64,000 nt of DNA from an uncultured Bacteroidales bacterium (GTDB taxonomy: Bacteria; Bacteroidota; Bacteroidia; Bacteroidales; WCHB1-69), in NCBI GenBank assembly GCA_900315705.1, contig ONAB01000012.1, positions 24,332 through 88,331 on the forward strand, given 5' to 3'. Each line of letters opens with the position of its first letter. Within the stretch, counting starts at the first letter, position 1. Below are positions 53,701 to 62,100 of this stretch, piece after piece. The notes beneath the pieces are model-generated. The model had not been told where the DNA came from and made no database searches. It worked only from the letters and a program-made list of their open reading frames with translations. The position numbers and the translations under genes were made by a program.

Positions 53701-54469
53701 CGCTATATGAAGAAAACACCACCACTGGATCAATAACCAACGGAAGAGAATGGTCATATCTTCCTAAAGAGAAGGAGACGACGTTTTTATCCAATTTATA
53801 GTGGCATTCCACAGAAAGAGTATCGCCTTGAGGGGAAATCTGATAGGCATAGGGCGCCAACTCCACCACGCGGGCAATATGGTTGTCGATGACAAGATGA
53901 TTGGAAGATAAAGTCAGGGAACGTACCCCCTCATAACGCATCCGAATGAGGGAAGGATCTGCATCGGGTGCAATATGGAACTCATATTTGACATAACCTT
54001 CAGATTGGGAAACAGTAAAATCCACACCTGGATAAAGGGATGGACGATGCAGGGCAGGATAGACTGGGACGCCAGAACGCCACGCAGAGACGTCAGAAGA
54101 GAGGTAATAGTTATAATAGTGCGGGAATGCCTCCCCGAGGGGAAAATAATGCGAGAGCGCATCTGAGGCCTCAAAAACGACACGATAGGCTGCGGCACGT
54201 ATGGGACGGCTTACAGGTGAAGTACCATTAGACAAAGCAGGATGGAAATCCGCCATAGCCTGTGGGTCCAGCATATTGACCACATAGCCACTCTTGTCAA
54301 AGAAAACAGCAGCGTATGGCAATGATGCGCGGAACTGGAAAGGCTCACCCCATTGGCCCAAATTAGGAACAAACTCAAGACGGCTCGCGGAGAGAGTATC
54401 CACGGGCTTGGCCAAAAGACAGGACGAGGCCAACACAAGGGTGCACAACAAGAAGACGAGTCGTCTCAT
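50717..54469 (-). CDS. SBBP/PKD-repeat surface protein with T9SS type B (gliding-type) sorting domain
   Basis: 1250 residues from the ATG at 54469 (MRRLVFLLCTLVLASS). Signal peptide, an N-terminal VPNLGQW domain (DUF7948-like, about 30-220), a series of SBBP beta-propeller repeats (about 240-740, TYLGGSY, TFVGGSGND, TFLGGSGNDAG), a PKD domain (about 770-850, YFWDFGDGTT), further Ig-like units (to about 1150) and the type B end (FIPNAFSPNGDGLNDV, YSRWGQKVFET, NEIKGNVMLIR). Cargo of T9SS destined for the cell surface. Confidence 0.9.
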   Translation of the reverse strand: MRRLVFLLCTLVLASSCLLAKPVDTLSASRLEFVPNLGQWGEPFQFRASLPYAAVFFDKSGYVVNMLDPQAMADFHPALSNGTSPVSRPIRAAAYRVVFEASDALSHYFPLGEAFPHYYNYYLSSDVSAWRSGVPVYPALHRPSLYPGVDFTVSQSEGYVKYEFHIAPDADPSLIRMRYEGVRSLTLSSNHLVIDNHIARVVELAPYAYQISPQGDTLSVECHYKLDKNVVSFSLGRYDHSLPLVIDPVVVFSSYSGSTADNWGYTATYDAHGNLYGGGIAFGTGYPITFGAYQTQFCTSASGTTTDVAITKFDSAGTNIFYSTYLGGSYVDIPHSLYVNDNDELYVFGTTASPDFPVTPDAFDTSFNHGTPVTLSTSLAFPLGADVFVARFSANGRQLLSSTFVGGSGNDGVNTAVELRKNYADDNRGEILMDVNSNVYVVTSTYSPDFPVTPNAYDTTYNGYQDVCVFKMSYDLSQMIWSTFLGGSGNDAGYSMMLANDESVYICGGTSSQSFPVVAGALQPALAGDADGFVSHLSPNGDYLMSSTYLGSPDYDQAYLIKGDRLSVPHIFGQTSASGTTWVQNAQYYTSGGGQFLTKLAPSLNAVEWSTVFGSGLGGPDISPTALLVDYCSNIYMSGWGSFQLNGFGGTNGLPITQDAFQSTTDGSDYYFICLSDDVSQLVYGSFFGGAAYSAREHVDGGTSRFDRKGRIYQAVCAGCGGQSSFPTTPGAWSTTNGSTNCNLGVIKMDFSLPVVVADFRMPSTVCLPDTVSFVNQSQTIGNSTSYFWDFGDGTTSTQIAPSHYYAHSGYYNVTLIVQDLGSCNFADTLTKMILVLANMVDTLSDANICYGDFVQIGIPPSVGVDYHWSPGTSLSNSAVSNPIAAPVQSTLYRLVATTQHCTDTFYQRVNVDTSFALLSSDTTICRGDAAHLALSGVSDYVSITWSLSPDFSQVIAQNQLALEVSPAQTTTYYVRVVERVCVYMESVTVTVSEVHLAPLPEVLICFEDSTQLAVATDCVDCQYQWVLGDGSAYAGESPFVSPAASTSYSITVTNAYGCSASATGNIVKRTGTFPTPFSAWCEICVITQADSTILFSTDYGNGYHYQWEPVTEDMTTPNAANTIVAPLQDMVYTVAVTDTFGCVMSDTVFIKVNELICDDPYIFIPNAFSPNGDGLNDVLYVRSRILESFYFAVYSRWGQKVFETTRFDEGWDGTFQGQPCQNGVYDFYFKGICVGGQTNEIKGNVMLIR

Positions 54470-54488
54470 ATACTGCAAAATGAGATTG

Positions 54489-54496
54489 CAAAAATA
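54489..54496 (-). promoter_or_regulatory. -7 box of the type B surface protein
   Basis: TATTTTTG on the minus strand, 19 bases before the ATG at 54469. Confidence 0.55.
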
Positions 54497-54514
54497 CAGG
54501 ATTTTTTGAAACAA

Positions 54515-54551
54515 ACATAAAAAAAAGGGATCACCATTCGGTAATCCCTTT
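54515..54551 (-). terminator. Terminator of the OmpA-family gene
   Basis: Stem AAAGGGAT/ATCCCTTT extended by ACC/GGT with an ATTC loop; on the minus strand it runs into a long T tract. It closes the OmpA gene ahead of the SBBP gene promoter. Confidence 0.85.
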
Positions 54552-54573
54552 CCCTAAACGTAAATAATAATAA

Positions 54574-56097
54574 TTATCTTTTGACGATTCTGAAAATTGC
54601 AGCTCTGTGTTCTTCACGGGCAGGATCCTGAATGTTTTGTCTGTTCTGAGGATCGTTGACCGTATAGGAAGCAGTCTCAATCTGAGAGGCAGGAACGCCC
54701 TTCTGGATGAAGATGTCTCTGACAGCGTTAGCACGTCTTTGAGCGAGGTCGCGGTTGTGCTGTTCCGTACCGAGGTCACAGGTGTAACCTTCAACAATGA
54801 GCTTCAGGGACGGGTTCTTCTTGAGGATAGAGACCGTTCTGTTGATATTGTCATTCTGATCGGCAATCTTAGGAATGTCTTTGTCAAGGTCGAAGAGGAT
54901 CTTGGTCTTGGAAAGGACTTCGCTCAGTTCGCGAATAGCTTCCTTGTCTTCAGGAGTAAGGCTCTCATCGTCATTGTCAAGCTGATCACAAATAGGAACA
55001 ATGTAGATGTACTGAGGATCTTGCTTGATAATGATAGGCTCATTAGCTTTCTTCTTGAGTTCGTCAAGAATCTCTTTCTCAAGTTGCTTACGGGATTTTT
55101 CAACAGGGTTAGCACAAGCCTTGATGTGGAAACCGAGTTTCAGACCGATTTGGAGTTGATCCCATTTCGTGCGAATCTTTTCATAGCCAGCGTGGTTGCC
55201 GTCGAAGTTATTCTTGTACATAGAAAGAATGTTGGAACCAAGCGTACCATTGAAAGTAGGAATGTTATCCAGATCATTGGTGAAGAGATTCAGCTTGTTC
55301 TCATCCTTCGGGAGGATGTCAAGGAAGTTGAACTTAGTGAAAGCACCAATGTAGAAATCAGCAATACGAGAGATACGGACAACACCACCGAAATCAGCTT
55401 CGATACCGAAAGAGCATCTGAGTTTCGTGCGACGGTCTTGACCATTGTAGTTACCCTCATAGAAGTGATTGGTCATAGGATAGTCAACGTTGTAGTCCTG
55501 ACCATAAGGCTCTTCAACACCGAAAGTGCTGATTTCACCTTCGCCTTTATACTTGTTGACGCCCTTCACGATAGGGAAGTAACCATAGAGGCCCAAGCCA
55601 GCGTAGATACCGCTGCGACCGTCAAATTTCCATTCGAATTGAGCTTGAAGGGGAACTTCAAGAGCCCAGATGGATTGTCTTTCAACGAGGCCGTGTGCAT
55701 CATACCAAAGGTCGTAATAGGTCACATCATTATTGAAAGCAGGGTCATTGTATTGAGGAATCACACCCTTAGCGGAGATAGCAGCTTTGGCACCCACGTG
55801 GTTAGCTTCAACACCAAGGCTGAGGCCCCAATGCTCATTGAAGAAATAAGCATAGTGGAGAGAAATCAACTCACTCTGGGAGTAGTACTGCTTGAAGTCG
55901 ATTCTTCTATAGATATTGTTCGTAAAGCCGGCACCGAGATAAGTCTTAATCCGATGAGGACAGAACGAGGAGGATTCAACGTTTTCTGTATTCACAGTAG
56001 CGTTGTCATTGGTATTTTCGGTTTGTACCTCTTGCGCAAAGGCAGCCGTGGTACACATAGCGAAAATAAGACTGATTACTAATAAATTCTTTTTCAT
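54574..56097 (-). CDS. OmpA-family outer-membrane protein
   Basis: 507 residues from the ATG at 56097 (MKKNLLVISLIFAMC). Signal peptide to about residue 20 (AFAQ), a beta-barrel region (about 45-330), a charged linker, and a C-terminal OmpA peptidoglycan-binding domain (about 390-507) with VEGYTCDLGTEQHNRDLAQRRANAV. Anchors outer membrane to cell wall. Codons are strongly biased toward GGT, GCT, GTT and AAC, as in highly expressed genes. It follows the giant surface gene by 85 bases, with a hairpin between them. Confidence 0.9.
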   Translation of the reverse strand: MKKNLLVISLIFAMCTTAAFAQEVQTENTNDNATVNTENVESSSFCPHRIKTYLGAGFTNNIYRRIDFKQYYSQSELISLHYAYFFNEHWGLSLGVEANHVGAKAAISAKGVIPQYNDPAFNNDVTYYDLWYDAHGLVERQSIWALEVPLQAQFEWKFDGRSGIYAGLGLYGYFPIVKGVNKYKGEGEISTFGVEEPYGQDYNVDYPMTNHFYEGNYNGQDRRTKLRCSFGIEADFGGVVRISRIADFYIGAFTKFNFLDILPKDENKLNLFTNDLDNIPTFNGTLGSNILSMYKNNFDGNHAGYEKIRTKWDQLQIGLKLGFHIKACANPVEKSRKQLEKEILDELKKKANEPIIIKQDPQYIYIVPICDQLDNDDESLTPEDKEAIRELSEVLSKTKILFDLDKDIPKIADQNDNINRTVSILKKNPSLKLIVEGYTCDLGTEQHNRDLAQRRANAVRDIFIQKGVPASQIETASYTVNDPQNRQNIQDPAREEHRAAIFRIVKR

Positions 56098-56140
56098 AAT
56101 ATACTCTTTTTTCTTTTTTACCATTATAGATTAATGAAAT

Positions 56141-56174
56141 CCCTGGGCGGTGGCTCAAGGCCACCACCCGTGGG
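56141..56174 (-). terminator. Hairpin after the giant Ig-repeat gene
   Basis: A GC-rich stem CCCTGGGCGGTGGC with GCCACCACCCGTGGG, 5-base loop, one wobble and a small bulge. No T run follows directly, so it may be a partial terminator or processing site. Confidence 0.5.
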
Positions 56175-56182
56175 TTTTCAAA

Positions 56183-59100
56183 TTATTTTACGATAACGAA
56201 TTTAACAGTCTTGATTTCATTTGTACCAGTGATGATACGTCCGAAGTAAGTACCTTGAGCCTTGAAGCCGGCAACTCTGGTGACGGGTTTCAGATCAGTG
56301 ATGTGGTTGATCAGCTTACCCGTAGCATCGAAGATGTCGAGGACAGCGCCATTGAGTTCTTCAGCAGTCATATCAAGTTCGACGGTGACAACCTGCTCAA
56401 CATTTGCAGGAACAGGATAGACCTTCATACCAGACACGGTGTTGAAGAGACGAGGACAGGTGATGAAGGTAAGGGTCTCACCAGTCTGAGTGTCAATGAC
56501 AGTAAGCTCAACAGAGTAGTAACCGTTCAGGCCACCGATCTCTTGGTAATTCTTATAGATAGCGCCAGGGATAAGGACATTATTCTTGTACCACTGGAAT
56601 CCAACGATGTTGTAACGAGGATTAGCGTTCAGGTTGATAATGACCACATCGTCCCATCTGATCTCCATAAGGTTGTTACCGAAGATGCCGGAGGTTTCGG
56701 AGTTGACAGGAATCACAACCGTGATATCGAAGGAGCAACCATCGATAACCAGTGTCAGGTGATGTGTACCTTCGCTCAACAGGCCATCAGGAATGATCAC
56801 TTGGTTAGCAACCACAGTACCGCTGGCGATAGCCGTACCATTTTCGTAGATGACATAGTTGGCGTTCTGGTTACCAGAGATGATGTTGAAGCCGATAACG
56901 ACATCGTCACCGCAGTTGACCGGCATAAAGGTAGTCTCAACGAATTCAACGGAGACAACGTTCACAGTAACCTCGCTGGTGGAAGCCATAGAGATTTGGT
57001 TATTCTGGCAGTAAGCGTTAGCCAGCATAATGATTCTGTAACGAGTCGTAACATCCGGAGAGACGTAGAATCTGAACGTATCGGTCAGGGAGACGTGATA
57101 CGGCAGGATTTCACCAGTCATCATATTCTCGATGTCGAAGGTGTAAGGAGCACCACCAGTGAAGGCGATGGTCAGCTCAACAGAAGCATCAGGATCGTTA
57201 GCGCAGATGGTAGAACCATCACCCGTGACAAATGCAGCAGTCGGGATCTCGTGGACGAGGACAGGCTGTTGAACAGCAGCAGTGTTGGTCAGCTGACAGC
57301 CGCTACCCATATTGCCAACATAGGTCGGAGTGTAAATGTAGTTACCAGCAACGGTAGGAATGTCATAGGTCGTACCACCCTGGCCGCCGGAGACGTTAGA
57401 GGTGACACCATTATAGGTGACAGTCCACTGGATGTAACCGTTGGTATTGCCAGTGTAGTCAGCAACGCCACCCACGATATTGGCAATGAGGTTCACTTGA
57501 TCACCAACGCACACATCAGGATAATAGACGTGGACGTCGTTCCAAGTAGGATCATTAGCAACGCTCACAGTAACAACACCGGAAGCAGTGGGTTGACAAG
57601 CGTAACCAGAAGGAGTCACGATGACGGAGTAATCGAAGTTACCAACCGTATTCAGCGTCTGAGTGTACTGGTCGGTACCAGCGTTAACATTCGGATGGAG
57701 TTGGACAGTGTTACCTGCAGAAGTCCAGTTGTAGGTCATCGGACCATAGATGGAGCTGTTGAGAACACCACCAACAGTATTACCATAGTTGTCAACCACA
57801 GCATTCAGATCAATCGTACCACCTTCGCAGATGTTAAGACCATCGAGGTTGTACAGAGTGACAGAAGGTTGTTCAGCAACCTGAACCGTAACAGGAGCAG
57901 ACCATTCGGAGACACAACCGAGAGCGTCGTTTTGAGTGAGTCTCAGAGTGTACACATAGGTACCGGCAGCGTTGAGGGTCTGGTTGAAGGTGTTGTTGAC
58001 AGCACCAGGAATCTCGTGACCATTTTCAGCCCATTGATAGCTGTAGTTGGTCGGGATGTTGTTGTTAGCGGTAATATTGTTGATGCTGAGCGTGGTGGTA
58101 CCACCGGCACACATAGTAGTGTGGTTAGCGGCGATGGTCACGACAGGATCAGCAACGACCTGGACAGGAACAGAGATGGTAGCTGTGGTGGAGCAAGAAA
58201 CAAGGTTGTTGTTGGCACCCACAGTAACCGTAGCGGTAACAGGACCAGCAGTGTTCACCGTGGTGGTGACAGAAGGCTGGTTGGAGAAATCAGCATTACC
58301 ATTGATTGTCCAAGCGTAGTTGTAGTTACCGGCAGGAGTAACATTAGCCGTGAAGGTAACGTCACCACCCTGGCAGATATAACCGCGGTCAGCAGTCACA
58401 ACGACAGTAGGAACTGCGAACACATCGAGCTCGTGAGCGGCGGAGGTAGCATCGCAACCAGAGGTGCCAACAGGATTGATGGTAACTCTGAAGTAGTAAT
58501 GGTTAGCACCGTCGTTAGCCGGGAGGTTCGGCGTGTAGTAAGGAACAGCAGTCGTAGCAGAACCGGTGGAAGCACCAGTCCAAGTCCAAGTGTAGGTATA
58601 CTGGACACCAGGAATACCACCAGTCACAGTAGCATTGAGTTGCAACTGACCTTGCTCGCAAACAGCGTGAGCGCCGTTGATGACAACCGTAGGATCGGCA
58701 ATCACATTAGCAGTGTAGCTGTCGGAGTTGTTGGAGCAACCAGAGATACCGCTGGTAACCTGGACATAGTATTCATACTGACCTGCAGTGAGCAGAGGTT
58801 CAGTCGTGTAAACTGCATTGTTAGCATTAGCAATAGGAGCTGCAACACCATTCTCGGAAACTCTGTACCATTGATAGGTAAGAACATCGCCAGCGAGAAC
58901 GCCCGTGACAGCAGAGGTCAGGGTGACAGTACCGCCAACGCAAGTGTTCTGGTTACCGCTAACAGTGATGGAGTACGGAGCAACAACCGTGAACGGGTTC
59001 ACAGTGTTGGTGGAGACAGCCTCACAATCCACACCAGTTTGAGTGACCTTAACAGTGTACACGAAGTTGTTGTTCGTGACGTTGTTCAGGACAAGCGTCT

Positions 59101-62100
59101 GGTTAGTTTCACCAAGCATCGGGAGACCGTTGGAGTACCACTGATAAGAAGGAGTACCGTAACCGCCAGTGACGTTGGCAACGAGCATCGTGCTACCGTT
59201 CTCACAAATCGTAGCGTCATAACCGGCAGCAACAGCAACCGTGACAGTAGGATCTTGGACAACGGAGAGGTTCACGACATTGGAAGTGGTTTGGCAACCA
59301 TAAGGAGAGGTAACAACCACAGTGTAAGCATAGAGACCGGCAGTAGCGTTGTTCACGGTGAAGGTCGGAGTCGTAGCAACAGGAGTGGTGTTATTGGTAT
59401 TGCTGTACCAAGCGAAGGTGTAACCGTTCAAACCGTTGACATTGTCAATGCCACCGTCAACAGTCACAGACAGAGTAGCCTGACCGCCTTCGCAAATAAC
59501 ATTGTTATCAACAGAAGCAACCACAACAGGATCAGCAACCACAACGATAGGAGTTACAGTGGAGAGAGCCTCACAACCAGGAGCACCGGAAACGAGAACT
59601 TGATACTCGTAAGCGGATTCGCGGGCGTTGAGCGTCACAGTCAGAGCGTTCGTATCGGAGTTGGCGATAGCAACGTTGTTGAGGAACCATTGATAAGTGT
59701 AAGGATAGCCAGCAGGATTGATAGCAGGATTCACATTAGCCGTGAGCGTGGTGGTACCACCGTCGCAGAGGATATTGTTGTTACCATTGGTAAGTTCAAC
59801 AACAACCGTCGGGATAGCGTTGACCGTCACAACGATCGGCTCGGAAATAGCGGTGTTACAACCAGAGTTCGGGTATTCAACAACCACATTGTAGGAGTGG
59901 ATACCAACAGTCGGGGTGATCGTAACAGTAGTATGGTTACCAGCCATCATAACACCATTGTCGAACCAAGTGATGGTAGGATTACCATAGTTGACAGTGT
60001 TGGTGTCAGTCATAGTCAGGGTGACCTGAGCGCCTTCGCAAACGATAGAGTGGTTAGCGTTGACAGACATCACAGGAGCACCAGGACCAGCATTGACGTG
60101 GATGGTGATAGAATCAACAGCGGTACAACCGGAAGTGGACTGAGAAGCCGTCACGTAGAAGGTGTAGTCACCAGCAAATGCAGGAGTGAAGGTGAAGGAA
60201 GAACCTTGATAACCATTGCTCCAGTTGTAGTTGACATCGGCAACATTCCAGCCAGTAGCTTCGGCGGAGATAACCGTAGTACCATATTGACAGATGGTGG
60301 ATTCAGTAGCAGTGAGCTGCAACTGAGGAGCTTCGTTGACGTTCACGTTGACGGCGTCAGAAGTGGTGGTACAACCATTGGTCGTAACATCAACCTTATA
60401 AGAACCAGCAACAGCAACAGTCAGGAAGTAACCGTTAGCACCAGTAATAGGAGAATTGTTGAGATACCATTGATAGGTAGCACCAGCAACGTTAGGAGTA
60501 ACATTTGCATAGAGAGTGGTAGTACCACCGTTGCAAATCTCAAGGTTACCGGAGATCACAACAGCATCAGGAGCAGCGTTGACAACAACGGCAACAGGAT
60601 CAGAAGCCTCAGCAGAGACACAACCCTGATCGTTGATAGCCTTAGCAGCGAAGGTGTAGGTGCCTTCGGTCGGGAAGTTCACCGTAATCACATTCATATG
60701 CTCGCCAATGATCTCAAGACCATTCTGGTACCAAATATAGGTATAAGTAGAATCGTACGGAGTAGCCGTGAAGGTGACTTGGTCGCCCTCACAAACGGAA
60801 TCAGCAGAAGCGTTGACCGTGAGCTTAACAGGAAGCGGAGTCACAACGATGGTAACTTCACCAGTAGCCTGGCAAGTACCATTGGTGGAATTAACCGTAG
60901 CAGTCACATTGTAAGTGGTCGTGGTAGCAGGAGCAACATCAACAGTGTTAGCAGTGCTGTTGTTAGCATTAGCATCCCATTGATAGGTCACATTGCCAGC
61001 CCAACCATCTTGGTTAGCATACAGAGTGGTGTGTTCACCAGCGCAGATGTGCGTCTCGCTTGCAGAGACAAGCAGGTCAGTACCGAGAGCCTCAACCGTG
61101 AACGGATCAGAAGTCATTTCACAACCTTGAGGAGTGGTAACGGTGACAGTGTAAACACCAGCAGGAACCGTGATGGAAGGAGTATGTTCACCAGTAGACC
61201 AAGTAATAGTACCAGTAACATCGCTGTAAACAGTCAAAGTAGTAGAGTCGTTCTCGCAAATCACATTGTTACCAGTAATAGAGACAACCGTAGGAGCAGG
61301 AGTAACAGTCACCGTAGCGGGCAGAGAAGCCTGAGCGGAGACACAACCCTGATCGTTGATAGCCTTAGCAGCGAAGGTGTAAGTACCATAATCCGGGAAG
61401 TTGATCGTGATGACAGCTTGGTTCTCACCAGCAATCTCAACACCATTCTGATACCAGATGTAACCAGTGATGTTGGTGTCGGTGGTGGAAGCGGTCAGAG
61501 TAGCCTGTTGCGTCTGGCAAATCGTGGTGTCGCCAGTGACAACGAGTTGGACAGGAAGCGGAGTCACAACGATAGTAACCTCACCAGCAGCGGTACAAGT
61601 ACCATTGGTGGAGTTCACCGTAGCAGTCACGTGGTAAGTCGTGGTCACTTCAGGAGCAACGTCAACCGTGGTAGCCGTGCTGTTGTCAGCATTAGCATCC
61701 CATTGATAAGTCACATTGCCAGCCCAACCGTCTTGGTTGACATAGAGCGTGGTGTGTTCACCAGCGCAAATACTGGTTTCAGTAGCGGAAACAAGCAGGT
61801 CGGTACCGAGAGCCTCAACCGTGAACGGATCAGAGGTCTTCTCACAACCTTCCGGAGTAGTAACAGTAACAGTGTAAACACCAGCAGGAACCGTGATGGA
61901 AGGAGTATGTTCACCAGTAGACCAGGTGATTGTACCTTCAACGTCAGAGTAAACCGTCAGAGTCGTGCTGTCATTCTCGCAAATCACATTGTTACCAGAG
62001 ATGGTGACAGTGGTAGGAGCAGGATTGATGACGACAGTAGCAGTAGGAACGGAAATCTCAGAGACACAACCAGAAGCCGGGAGTTCAACCTTAACAGTAT

